From NCBI GenBank assembly GCA_023212725.1, contig JALBYF010000106.1:1-39309 (forward strand): DNA of 39,309 nt, in the 5' to 3' direction. Each line of letters begins with the position of its first letter. The stretch's first letter is position 1. The stretch comes from Tranzscheliella williamsii (lineage: Eukaryota; Basidiomycota; Ustilaginomycetes; Ustilaginales; Ustilaginaceae). The notes under the pieces were generated by a model. It did no database searches. It worked only from the letters and a program-made list of their open reading frames with translations, and was not told the DNA's origin. Made by a program: the position numbers and the translations under genes. Shown here piece by piece: positions 1-9,651 of this stretch.

Positions 1-983
1 GAGTCGTCAGGACACTTCCTGGCTGAGCGCTTGAGCGACGCGCCAACAAGGCTCGTCTCAAGCGACGACTCTGGCTCGGACGGCACGCCCATTACAGTTC
101 CTACCATAGCCTGTGCTAACTCACATCTCACTGTGTATGGACAGTACAGTACATGCATCAGCACACATTGCCCCAATAGAACTGATTGACACTTGCATTG
201 TGAGGTCAATATAAGAACAAACCTGTTTCTGTTTGTGTTTACCATATGGTGGGAAGCTGTTTGTTAGCAAGTCAAGGGGGCAACCCTAGCTTTTGTACTG
301 ATGGTATGGATCTGCCCAACTGCAGTCCACTCGCTTCTCACTATCAGCAATGCTCAATTATAAGAATGCACAGATAGTCACATGACATGTTGTAGACCAT
401 ATGCTTTGTTATACACAACATTTTATAGGCCACAACTCTGATGAATACTGTGTATTTCTTCTTGAGAGTCGATGAAAAGTGTGGCAAACAGCTGCCTCCA
501 TCTTCAGCGTTATCAATTTTTTACACAATGGATTACCTCCCCTGGTGCATCTGTCCAAGACAGTTGGAGTCAGTTCTATGCACAACCTCACAGAAGTGCT
601 GTACTCGCACGAGCTGCATTCAGGCAACCAGCCTTTGCTGATAATTTGCCCCGAAGCGCAAGGAAACAAACCACCTAGGCCGGTGATGGGAAGCAGTTGA
701 GCGCAGCGATTTATCTCTAGCATTGTCGCCTGATCATTGGATGGAAACAAATACACATGATCGATAGCCGTCTCAAGGCTTGGTTCTAGACCATTTCATC
801 GAAGCAGTTCATAACGGCGAGGCGGGGTGGTGGCGGTCAAGCGCGATCGATTCCACCATACAGACGCCCCACCAGCCCACCAGGGCAGCGCCCAACCCAG
901 AGCCGCAGGTTGAGTTGAAAGGCTCGCTCCGTCATACAGGCTCGGTACGCCCACATACCTACATCATAGCCGGCAAAGCCGGC
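1..983. other. Left-edge stretch without a recognised gene
   Basis: Positions 1-171 are open in the first plus frame, ending at a TGA near 171, and the same edge is also open on the minus strand from an ATG near 106 out through the window edge. Either could be the tip of a gene lying outside, but neither peptide resembles a family I know. Positions 172-983 are roughly balanced in composition and show no convincing reading frame, RNA gene or repeat. The stretch upstream of 984 probably includes promoter and 5' leader of the next gene. Confidence 0.4.
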
Positions 984-2459
984 ATGGATCATCCGCAGGA
1001 AGACGCAACCGAGGCGTCGTGCTTCTCTCCAAATTTCTGTGACGGTTTTTTAGTCTCTCTCTCTCTTTATTACCCTAAGCTCCTCCGTTTGTTCCCTGCT
1101 TCACCACCACCGTCCTTGAGGGCAGACGCACATATTTACTTACTGACCGGCAAAAGCAGCTACAATCTGGTCATTGGTAAACTCTACCATTGCGACGCCG
1201 GACGTATGTTATCAGTTATGTCTCTAGGGTGCCCGCAGCAAGCAGCAATACACATGGTCCAAACCATACTGTCATCGCTACACGTCGCAGCCTCTCTATC
1301 CCTTCTGTATGGCTGTACAGTCAATATGGTGACCCACCCGGAAAGTTTTCGGAACATCTTTCTCTCCTTGCTCCTCTTTGCATTCGGGATGTTCTTTGTG
1401 GTGGTCGAGCTGTCTCCCTCGGCAGCGTCGCGTGTCTGCCAAATATATTTTGGCGCTCTAAATACGTATACTGGACGAGGCGTATGCATGCTGATCGCGA
1501 CGGGACTTCTTGTCGATCAAATTCAGGGCCTACCCTGCCCGGACGAGCTGCACACCTACCTCCTCTCCTCGTTAGAGCCACGGTGTCACCCCGCTATGGC
1601 TGTTACAGGCGGGAGGGAGGTGCTCTCTGTCAACCAAACGAGTCAGATCCTCCAGTATTCTGGCGCCATCTGGTCTGCCGCACATGCCTTTATCTACTTC
1701 GCCCTCGGATCTAGCGGTGATCGGATCCCGCCGACCACTAGCATGCGCTCGATCTCGCCTCCCGACACGAGTCTGACAAGAGCCCCTGCGCCTTCCATTC
1801 TTGAAGACATTGCGCTTGGCGCTAATCTCGCCAGGGTCGATAGTCGCCCAATGAGCCTCTCCGGCCGCTCTCGTCATACGTCCCACACACAACTAACCCC
1901 GGTTGCATCGCAGCTTCAGAAAGAAGCCGTTGGCTCTCTCTCCCCACCGCCCAACATTCCAGCCATTTCAGCCGAGCCCAGTCCACTTCGAAGCAGGTCA
2001 GCTTCGGCACTGCTCCAGCCGTCGTCGGAACCCTATGCAAGCCGCGAAAACAACCTCAGTGCTTCGTCCTTGCCGCCCATCGCCGACCGAAGGATAAGAG
2101 GAACAAGAGACCGAACGTACGACTATAACTACGGGGCGGATCTTGCGTCCGGCTGTCTGATGCACTATCCCATCTGGCCGCAGACTAGCGGCAGCAAAGC
2201 TAAAGAAGCCACAACCATTCCATACAAGCCGCTTTCGCCGCTCGATTTCGCTAGAAAGACCACCTCTTCTGATGTAGGCAAGCGCCGCACCGTCAAGCAA
2301 CCGGACAGATCATCCAGCAGCCCTTCGAACGTCGTTACGACAGCAGACAAGAAGTCCGGCAGCAGCTGCAGCGGGACCGACCCTCTGAATCCAGTCCCTG
2401 TCAGCATCCCGGCGCCTGCAGAGGTTGATTCTCTTGCCGTGTCTCCACCACCGTTCTGA
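984..2459 (+). CDS. COPI-associated / Tvp15-like Golgi membrane protein with long disordered tail
   Basis: Not a named gene to me, but the membrane part resembles the COPI-associated (Tvp15) family, small four-helix proteins of Golgi membranes. Counting from the ATG at 984, hydrophobic segments lie at about residues 93-115, 122-143, 164-177 and 224-241. The diagnostic part is the second helix, introduced by FRNIFLS and containing LLLFAFGMFFVVVEL, followed by a loop and the TGRG turn before helix three. About 240 Ser/Pro-rich, apparently disordered residues follow, which is unusual because the core family is about 140-180 residues. The frame is open back to 780 without an ATG. The true start could be 984, 1206 or 1254, or lie in an upstream exon, and the N-terminal 90 residues look less convincing than the rest. 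The gene is followed after 338 bp by another plus-strand gene. Confidence 0.6.
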   Translation: MDHPQEDATEASCFSPNFCDGFLVSLSLYYPKLLRLFPASPPPSLRADAHIYLLTGKSSYNLVIGKLYHCDAGRMLSVMSLGCPQQAAIHMVQTILSSLHVAASLSLLYGCTVNMVTHPESFRNIFLSLLLFAFGMFFVVVELSPSAASRVCQIYFGALNTYTGRGVCMLIATGLLVDQIQGLPCPDELHTYLLSSLEPRCHPAMAVTGGREVLSVNQTSQILQYSGAIWSAAHAFIYFALGSSGDRIPPTTSMRSISPPDTSLTRAPAPSILEDIALGANLARVDSRPMSLSGRSRHTSHTQLTPVASQLQKEAVGSLSPPPNIPAISAEPSPLRSRSASALLQPSSEPYASRENNLSASSLPPIADRRIRGTRDRTYDYNYGADLASGCLMHYPIWPQTSGSKAKEATTIPYKPLSPLDFARKTTSSDVGKRRTVKQPDRSSSSPSNVVTTADKKSGSSCSGTDPLNPVPVSIPAPAEVDSLAVSPPPF

Positions 2460-2797
2460 AAGGACATGGGAGTGTATGGTAATGAAGACTATATCATACT
2501 ATCGTGCGCTACTTGGCGCTGCGCACTTGTTAAAGTACGAAGTGATTCTCGCAAAGTAGCAAGTGTGAGTGCTCTGCTGATGCGGTTGAGATGCTGATGT
2601 GGGATAATCGGGATTCCATCGACGCGATCTTGATCTGACATCGGGGAAGGCGAATAAGCGTGTGGAGCGTTCGCTGATGGTGACAAGAACAGTTAGAGTG
2701 GCGACTCGCAGTGCAGCAATCGTCCCTAACTCTGCCTTCTTTCGAGTACGTAGGCACAGAACATACGCAGAGACGCAGCGCAACTCGAGTTGTTGGT

Positions 2798-4567
2798 ATG
2801 GACGACTTTGAGCAGCATTCCAAATTCCGGTTAGCGGACCCTACTGGCGAGGGTGGCCACCCGTCCAGCTTCGAACGCCTGCCTGCAGCGACTGCGCAGC
2901 CGGTACCGTCGCCAGTGCCAGCGAGCTCAAAGTGCAACGAAGCGCATGCGCGCATTTCTGGTCCTATTCCGATGTCTATGCCGTCGATTCTGCGCCATCG
3001 GGGTCTGTCGAGCGCCAACCATGTTGCGCATCTGGCCGGTCGACAGGATGCAGATGCATCCTCGTCGTATCCTCCCGCCAACCGCAGCTCGAAGCCTCGG
3101 CCCGCCGCTAGTGGCAGCAAAGACCTCGGCCGCCGTAAGCAGCGCCGGTCCGAAAACGCTCGTCTGCTCTCCAATCCGCACGCCGCCCGGCCGACGCTGA
3201 AGGACTACCGCCTCCACTCGAACGTGATCAAATCGACCTTTCACGATCCCGCGCCGTCCGACTCGGCCGCCATCGCGCATCGGAGCAAGCTGGCGCCCAA
3301 TCTCCCGGTGCCGCAGCACAGCCACGTCCGCTATTCACAGCCCAGCTTCGACCCGCGCTCCGCAAAACAGGGCCACTTTGGTAAGAGTCTCAAAGATGCT
3401 CAGAAGGTGCTCAAGAGGCTCGAGACAGGCAACATTTCGGACCAGATGATCCTCGAAGATCGCGCTGGCGACTTGGAGCGGTTCATCTGGCTCGTCGATA
3501 GAGAAATAAGGCTCTGGTCGCAGGATGAAGTACATATCTTCGCGTCCGCCGACGCCAAGCAGCAGCGCAGAAAGAAGGGAGCCGTACTCATCGATCAAGA
3601 CTTCCGCTTCGCTCGGTCTCCCCCGGCAGCGAGCAGCCTTACGCGCCCTGATGTTGGGGCTGAGCATGTTCCCATCGACCTGGACAATATCAGGCCCGGC
3701 GATGGTGGTCAGTTGATACAGTTTCAGCGTACGCCGAATGCGCTGGTCTGGCTGATACACGACCCCTTCCTCCGGCTGGTGGTGCATTGCCTGGCCAGAG
3801 TATGTGGCTGCCCTTCGTTCTCGAAGGATGATATCTCAAGACCCGGACTGAGATTCACCTGGATCCTGAATAAGAATCCGCTCTCACGAAGGGGCCGAAA
3901 GGGCCGGCGGGCGTCGGTTTCCAGCTCCAACATGTCGGCGGTGGGAGCTGCCAGAAACGCTGAGGCAGGCAATCTTCCAGCTAGCCAAGCAGCGCCGAAT
4001 GTTGGAGCGCTACCGGCCGACGTGTCAGGGTCAGCGGCAAGCCGGATTGGCTCCGCTCCAAACGCGCGGCTGGCACTTTTACAGAACCCACTCGAGACGC
4101 CCCCAAGCACGGACATCGACTCGCAGACCGAAAGCGAGCACGGCACCGTGGCAGACACCGAGACCGACAGCCTGTCCGCCTCCATCGTGCTGGTTCAAGC
4201 CACGGATCTCGATGCAGAAATCGATGCAGGGCGCACGTTCCTTCCACAGGCCGGACCGGGCGAGGGCGAAGATGAGTACGCCGACGCCGACGCCGACGTT
4301 GAGGTACACCCCGACGACGATGATGCGGATGTGGGGACGGATGAAGAAGAAGCCGACATTCTCCGACGCGTTCGGCGTTGGGCCATCGACAGCCACCGGC
4401 AGCGAGCCCACGACGCCGACCAGGCGGTTATTCCGCCGGACCGCAGGAACAACCCGGAAGCGGAAGCGGATACGACACTCATACCTGCCGCCATCGCAGA
4501 GGAAGACGACGATGACATCACATACGAGGACATTGCGCCAACTGGTGCTCACCCCGGCTCATTATAA
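2798..4567 (+). CDS. R3H-associated N-terminal domain protein (fungal, 589 aa)
   Basis: A single-exon gene of 589 residues. The open frame extends upstream to 2711 but without an ATG, so 2798 is the first usable start. Near residues 108-140 there is a basic patch beginning GRRKQRRSENARLL and running into a PTLKDY segment, typical of the R3H-associated N-terminal domain of fungal proteins. Near residues 325-370 a block containing IHDPFLRLVVHCLARVCG and a following Phe-rich strand look like the downstream R3H-type, nucleic-acid-binding region. The C-terminal third is disordered and very acidic, with Asp-Ala repeats encoded by tandem GACGCC triplets around 4279-4310 and several Asp/Glu runs. Known family members are thought to bind single-stranded nucleic acid; a precise role is not known. 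It converges on the uL6m gene, whose stop lies 134 bp away. Confidence 0.6.
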   Translation: MDDFEQHSKFRLADPTGEGGHPSSFERLPAATAQPVPSPVPASSKCNEAHARISGPIPMSMPSILRHRGLSSANHVAHLAGRQDADASSSYPPANRSSKPRPAASGSKDLGRRKQRRSENARLLSNPHAARPTLKDYRLHSNVIKSTFHDPAPSDSAAIAHRSKLAPNLPVPQHSHVRYSQPSFDPRSAKQGHFGKSLKDAQKVLKRLETGNISDQMILEDRAGDLERFIWLVDREIRLWSQDEVHIFASADAKQQRRKKGAVLIDQDFRFARSPPAASSLTRPDVGAEHVPIDLDNIRPGDGGQLIQFQRTPNALVWLIHDPFLRLVVHCLARVCGCPSFSKDDISRPGLRFTWILNKNPLSRRGRKGRRASVSSSNMSAVGAARNAEAGNLPASQAAPNVGALPADVSGSAASRIGSAPNARLALLQNPLETPPSTDIDSQTESEHGTVADTETDSLSASIVLVQATDLDAEIDAGRTFLPQAGPGEGEDEYADADADVEVHPDDDDADVGTDEEEADILRRVRRWAIDSHRQRAHDADQAVIPPDRRNNPEAEADTTLIPAAIAEEDDDDITYEDIAPTGAHPGSL

Positions 4568-4700
4568 CCGCATAGGTTGCGGCGTGGATTGTACATGAAG
4601 AGTATGGGTGACAAGTCCAAGTCCCAGATGGCCGCGTGTGACGGACGATGGTGGCCGCTAGCACCGTTCCGGATCGGCGAGGAGTGAGATAGGAGTGGCC

Positions 4701-5639
4701 TTACTTCTTCTTGGCAGTCTTGAGCCGGATGGTCTCATCGTTGACAAAGATGCCTTTGCCCTTGTATGGCTCTGGTTTCCTCCACCTTCGAATCTGGCTG
4801 GCGAACAGGCCAAGCTGTTCCTTGTCGGCACCGCGGAGGACGATTCGGTTCGGTTGCGGGATCTGCACCGAGATGCCGTAGGGCACAGGCAGCAGGACCG
4901 GGTGGGAATAGCCAAGACGAATGTGGAGCCTCATGTTGGGACCTTCTTTTTGTGCTGCTTCCCGGGCCCTGCTGGCGCGCTCCACTTCTGCCTGCTTGGC
5001 CTGCTCCGAAAGGAAGAAGCTCTTGGTGTGGCTCAGAGCCACATCCAGCTTGGTCTGTCGCGGCAGCGGATCTGGCTCGAGAGATGCCCGATAGCCAACA
5101 CCGACAAGTTTGAGCGAGACCGAGTGACCTTCGCTGACTCCTACCAAGGCATTCTGCAGAAGCGAGCGCGTCAGGCCCCAGGTCCCGCGCTGCTTCTTCA
5201 CCTTGTCATCCTTGATGCTGAGGACGATCCTTGACGGCGACGACGGTGAAGAAGACTTGAGAGGTTGTAACAATGGCGGCTTCGAAGCAGAGCCATCAGA
5301 AGAAGAAGTCGATGCTGGAGTCGGAACCGACAGTTGTACGTAGTCATGTAGGGGTACTACTACTTCACCCCTTGGACCCTTGACGAGAACGGATCGAGCA
5401 TGTCGAAGCGCTGAGGGCAGAGGCCGGGATGGATTCGGGTGCGGCGGGAAAGGCAGAATTTCGACAGCTGTCGAAGATGGAAGATCCAGAGGTGCGCTGC
5501 CCACGTGTGATTGGCGGATGGAGGCGAGAGGGCGGAAGCTAGCGGCTGCCGTCGACGACCGCGTCGACGAAGAGATCAGAAGGCCCGCGACCTGCCTAGC
5601 CAGTCTAGACGTGGAAGAAGATGCTGTAGTAACGACCAT
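4701..5639 (-). CDS. MRPL6: Mitochondrial large-subunit ribosomal protein uL6m
   Basis: A 312-residue single-exon protein of the uL6 family, part of the large subunit of the mitochondrial ribosome. The first ATG is at 5639; the frame is open a little further but only from a TTG. The N-terminus is Ser/Thr/Arg-rich with almost no acidic residues, as expected for a mitochondrial presequence. The conserved core contains RGTWGLTRSLLQNALVGVSEG, then VGVGYRA, then LGYSHPV-x-PVPYGI, and it ends in a strongly conserved C-terminal block with IRRWRKPEPYKGKGIFV followed by a Lys-rich tail. A Ser/Ala/Pro-rich insert lies between the presequence and the first conserved strand and makes it longer than bacterial L6 (about 177 aa). 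It is divergent from the cytosolic ribosomal gene at 6959, so the two translation genes share a 1.3 kb upstream region. Confidence 0.93.
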   Translation of the reverse strand: MVVTTASSSTSRLARQVAGLLISSSTRSSTAAASFRPLASIRQSHVGSAPLDLPSSTAVEILPFPPHPNPSRPLPSALRHARSVLVKGPRGEVVVPLHDYVQLSVPTPASTSSSDGSASKPPLLQPLKSSSPSSPSRIVLSIKDDKVKKQRGTWGLTRSLLQNALVGVSEGHSVSLKLVGVGYRASLEPDPLPRQTKLDVALSHTKSFFLSEQAKQAEVERASRAREAAQKEGPNMRLHIRLGYSHPVLLPVPYGISVQIPQPNRIVLRGADKEQLGLFASQIRRWRKPEPYKGKGIFVNDETIRLKTAKKK

Positions 5640-6958
5640 TGTGGTGGAGAAGAGGTTGTGAGGCAGCCGCAAGGGCTGATAAGTCGATCCAAGGGGATGA
5701 ACGGAAGAGCGGATGATGGACGTCTAGGCAAGAACAACATGCAAGCCCACTGCTCAGAGTAGGATCATGGTTGCTTTTCTTCTCACTTTTGATGCTCATT
5801 CGGAGCCGAAGACAAGTAATTATATCGGCAGGTGTGGCTCCCGATTTGCGACTTTTTTCCCTTATTCCGAGATCCGCGAAATCACGCGATCCTAACCTTT
5901 CGGCATGACATTCGGAGCCGCGACAGCAGTAAAAATTGTAGTTTTGGCAGGTAGATCACGTGAACGCCTTACTGACCTAAGTTGGCCGCCCTCAGCCAAC
6001 AATTCGCGCCTCGCCTCACTCGAGAGTCCAAGAATTCCACCGCACTGAATCCGGCCAGGACAAATCAAGGGGGGCAAGCCAACGAAGCCTGGTGTTCTTT
6101 GAGCTCGCCATCGCCATCAGCACCTTCTCACTCCACCAACCCTTCTCCACCACAAAGAAGAATTCGTCAAGGTTCGTATCATTCGTCAAGCCCACTTCTC
6201 CGAGAGCGGATATATGCTAGACCGGAGGCAGAGACGTACACGGGTGCAGCATTGTAGTGTAATCGACTTATCGACTTGAAAGGCATCCATCGCGACAACG
6301 ACAACGAGCGGTAATCTTTCAGCTCTCTCTTACGAGTGCTCGATAGCATCACATCAGCTATCATTGCCGTCCTATCGCCAGCTTACCGGCACAGATGGAG
6401 TCTACAGATTTCATTAGCTGGAATTGATGACAGACCTCCGGCTCGAAGAGGTGTCACGTAGACGTAGCCGTAGATCTGGAGGGTCGGATCCAAGCTTCAC
6501 TCTCAAAAGCTCGTTTGCTGGTGTTCTTGTGGAAAATGATCTTGCTATCGCCACCTAGAGCTCGACCTTCGTATCGATCGACTACACCTGCACAAGCCTT
6601 CCTCGTTCAGGGTTCTCAACACCATAACAGTCACCGGGAAGCAGGCGCCTGCTTTTTATTCGTCCGGTGATCTTGCGACGCCCATGGCTAACAACGCCGA
6701 CGCTGAGAGCGGGACACTCAAGTCCACGACTCGGACCGTCTCGACTTTATAAGGCTTGCGCTCAACGGCCTGTCCAATCTCTACGGCCTACGTTCGCCAG
6801 TTTAGGCCACTCCGGCTACTCACGCCGTTCCAACAAACCTACCAACAACTTACTGTCTCTGCCGCCCGAGTCTATGCATTCTATCCGCTCTTGCAGATTG
6901 ACGTCGTACATGGCGCTCCGTACTGACCCTATTGCTGCCACTTGTCTCTTATGTGTAG
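5640..6958. promoter_or_regulatory. Divergent upstream region of uL6m and eL34, with a probable 5'-UTR intron of eL34
   Basis: No protein-coding frame of interest lies here. Immediately before the eL34 ATG is TATGTGTAG, a good 3' splice site that ends exactly at the start codon, so a 5'-UTR intron is likely. The best upstream donor I see is GTTCGT at 6172, after a pyrimidine/CA-rich leader typical of fungal ribosomal protein transcripts (6110-6171). That pairing would give an intron of about 787 nt. A TGATGA box-C-like word at 6425 has no CTGA partner at a suitable distance, so I do not call an intronic snoRNA. Confidence 0.35.
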
Positions 6959-7526
6959 ATGGCCGAACGTGTGACTCTCCGAAAGCGAAACCCTTACAAC
7001 ACCAAGTCTGCCCGACGACACGTCGTCAAGACTCCCGGTGGAAAGCTTCGCTACCTTCACATCCAGAAGCGGGGCACCGTCCCCAAGTGCGGTGACTGCC
7101 ACTCCGACCTTAGCGGTATCAAGGCTCACCGCCCCAGGGAGTTTGCCATCATCTCTAAGCGACAGAAGTCCGTATCTCGAGCTTACGGTGGTTCCCGATG
7201 CTCCAGCTGCGTTCGAACTCGGTGAGTCTTCCCTTTCCTTCCTCTGGAGGTGCTGGGGGCAGCGCCTTCCGTTCGCGGGCAGCCTATGTAGCAATATCTG
7301 CCATAAGCCGTTGCAAGAGGCGATGCGGCGACGGTTAGGTGATGAGACACGTTCGATCGGCTGCCTGGCCCTCTTATTTTACCTTGCTTTGCTTTTGGCA
7401 TGTAACAGTTTGCTAACATGCCCTTCCACACTATCCTCAACACACAGTATCATCCGAGCTTTCCTTGTTGAGGAGGCCAAGATCGTCAAGAACGTTCTCA
7501 AGGCTCAGGCTAAGGCCCAGAAGTAA
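6959..7526 (+). CDS. RPL34: 60S ribosomal protein eL34
   Basis: Cytosolic large-subunit ribosomal protein eL34 of 113 residues, close to the usual 113-121. Two coding exons, 6959-7221 and 7448-7526, are separated by a 226-nt intron (GTGAGT...CACAG) that splits an Arg codon. The joined protein carries the family signatures: RNPYNTKS near the N-terminus, VVKTPGGKLRYLH, the paired cysteines of PKCGDC and CSSCVR, the invariant VSRAYGGSRC, and the C-terminal IIRAFLVEEAKIVKNVLKAQ. The four cysteines are of the kind that bind zinc in this family. The start is fixed by alignment to yeast and animal eL34 and sits directly after a splice acceptor, implying a non-coding first exon. Expression is expected to be high and growth-regulated with other ribosomal protein genes (general knowledge). 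Confidence 0.96.
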
Positions 7527-9651
7527 ACTTCCTGTTGCTTCTGTCTCCCTTTTTGTCTGACTGTTTCCCGCTTCACGCTGCCTTGTCATTTCTTCTCTTT
7601 CTGCAACCTCTCCGCCTCTGATTCTCTTTGGCATTTCACTGACTCTGTCCGTTTATGGCGGCGGAGTTCTTTGTACCATCATATCATATCAAAAGAGGAG
7701 CTGCCGCCGTTAGTGGCAAGCTCTTCCGTGCCAACCCACACCGCTGGTGGCGCTACCGTCTCGCATACACCTCACCCAGCACAGGGCAGATCCACACATC
7801 CTTCGTGGTTGGCTCTCGTACCGTAGGGCATTCACTACCCTACTGCATAACCCCCGGCGCTATGCATAGCAATATATACAAATCGCTACCTCTTGTCTGG
7901 TGTGCTGTTCAGTGAATGGGTTGTAATCGGTGTCATGCCCATTTGCATGCCTGCTCTTGACCAATCAGTATCCGAAGGTGGACCTCGTCACTCCACATGG
8001 GTCGACCGGCGGAGGTGTAGACGGTTGCGTAGACTGTGGCCGCAATTTGGTGGCAACTTTTTGAGGCGCATTTCGTGTACAAATTGGTCGTGAGTTATTT
8101 CCGCAAGCCACAAACGCGTGTTCTGAGACGAGATAGGGATGGAGGTGGTAGGTGACCTCGCAGAAGGGGCCTTTGCGTTAGAACGAGCGGACAGCACTAG
8201 GAAGCAGTAAATTCTACGCTTCTTGAACGGATTCACTGCGACAGCGGAGAAGCAGACGCAGAAGGTTGGCTGGGCAAACGGGCTGGCCGGTGTTAGATCT
8301 TACAGTATTCCGATTGGGGCCGACTTACGAAAAACGTCCGGGATCGTTTTTCAACGCAGGTGCTTTGTTGCCCTGTTGTTTCGTAGCGTTCCGAGCAGCG
8401 ACGCCTCCCGGAAGGGAACCAAAGGACGGCCCTGCTGAGTTTTCTGCGTCGTGCAGGGACAATCCCTCCGAGCCCGTGCGCATGGCAGGCCAATGAAGTC
8501 ATCCAAACACGGGGGCCTGCCGCACCTTAAGCCCACCTAGACGTGGCGGCCAAACTGCGCTTGTTCCCATGACGTTGTTCGAGGAACCCGCCGCCAAACG
8601 GCGCACAGGGCATGGTCAGCCGATCTAGCCCGCCTCGCCGTACAGCCCCGATGTCGCGGCCCAGTGCGCTGCTGCGTCCGTGGGAGATATCAAGTTTCTT
8701 TGTAATCACCATGGAGATCGATTCTTGTGATGGCTATTCTGGCACATAGCGAAGTGAGAGTGGAATTGGTGCCAAGCCCCGCACAGAGTGCAACCGTTGA
8801 GAGCACATGGGATGAGTATAATATTCTGGTCAGGGCCAATTCTGCGAGACAGGACTAGGCGAGGTCGGATTCCGTGGAGATGCAAGCCAGGGTTCAATCA
8901 TCTGCATCTAAACCGATGTCAAGGAATAGTCACCGGGATCCATCAAGACCCGCGCAACATACTTCCCGAATCGAACCGACACCTACCGAAGCCTAAAGCA
9001 GCAGCGGGATACACTCGCTCCTTTACTGAAGCATTGTTAGCACCTTTTGATTCGCAGGAGACGTGAAGCAATGACGTTTTCCGCTCCCGTGTCTGGTACA
9101 GCTGTAGGGATGCCGAACAGCGAAATTTAAGGCCAGACACGTTCAAAACGGCAAAGAGTCATGAGTGGGCGTGCCTGATTTGAAATCGGTCTGTGTGCAG
9201 TTGGTGGAGCTGCTCGGACTTGAAGCCACTCGCTTGCAGATTTACAATCAGGGTGGGTCATGCGATCATCTGACGAATCCCGCGGAGTGAGAGAGCGCCA
9301 AAATAGGCCGGCCATCTTTGTGCTGTGCAATACAACCACAATGCTCCGATCTCGGCCTGGAACGGAGGCTTCTGCGCGTTTCCAAAGCGACGCGGTGGGT
9401 GTTGTCACCACAGCCACCAAAGCGGATGCCTGACCGGTATCCACCGTGTAGCTCGACGCTTGGGTAACACATCTTCCAGAGTAGGCTACAAAGCTATAAA
9501 GCTCCCCAGTTAAGGCCCTTAGGGCTAAGCATACCCCAACTCAAGGACAACACCAAGCTGCAACCAGTCCTCTCATCACCGTTCCGCACTGTTCAACGTC
9601 TACTGCTTGACTAAGTGCTCCAGACTCAGTTGTGCCCCTTCTGACACCGTC
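7527..9651. other. Intergenic stretch between eL34 and alternative oxidase
   Basis: It begins with the eL34 3' UTR and ends with the alternative oxidase promoter and leader. Open frames in between are short and overlap on both strands, and none resembles a protein family. I checked for tRNA genes. A stretch near 9190-9290 and another near 8945-9015 have T-loop-like words on the minus strand, but neither folds into a cloverleaf. Confidence 0.5.

Noticed and set aside
1190..1714. 174-codon plus-strand frame
   Set aside because: Out-of-frame shadow of the COPI-associated gene; the membrane helices are in the other frame.
7655..7915. 86-codon plus-strand frame after eL34
   Set aside because: Likely 3' flank; no domain or conservation sign.
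8945..9015. GGTTCGATTCGGG word on the minus strand resembling a tRNA T arm
   Set aside because: Flanking bases do not form the T stem, anticodon stem or acceptor stem.
9190..9290. tRNA-like sequence on the minus strand (CTGTAAA-like anticodon loop and TTCAAGT loop)
   Set aside because: The T stem and acceptor stem do not pair and there is no proper D arm, so it is not a tRNA gene.
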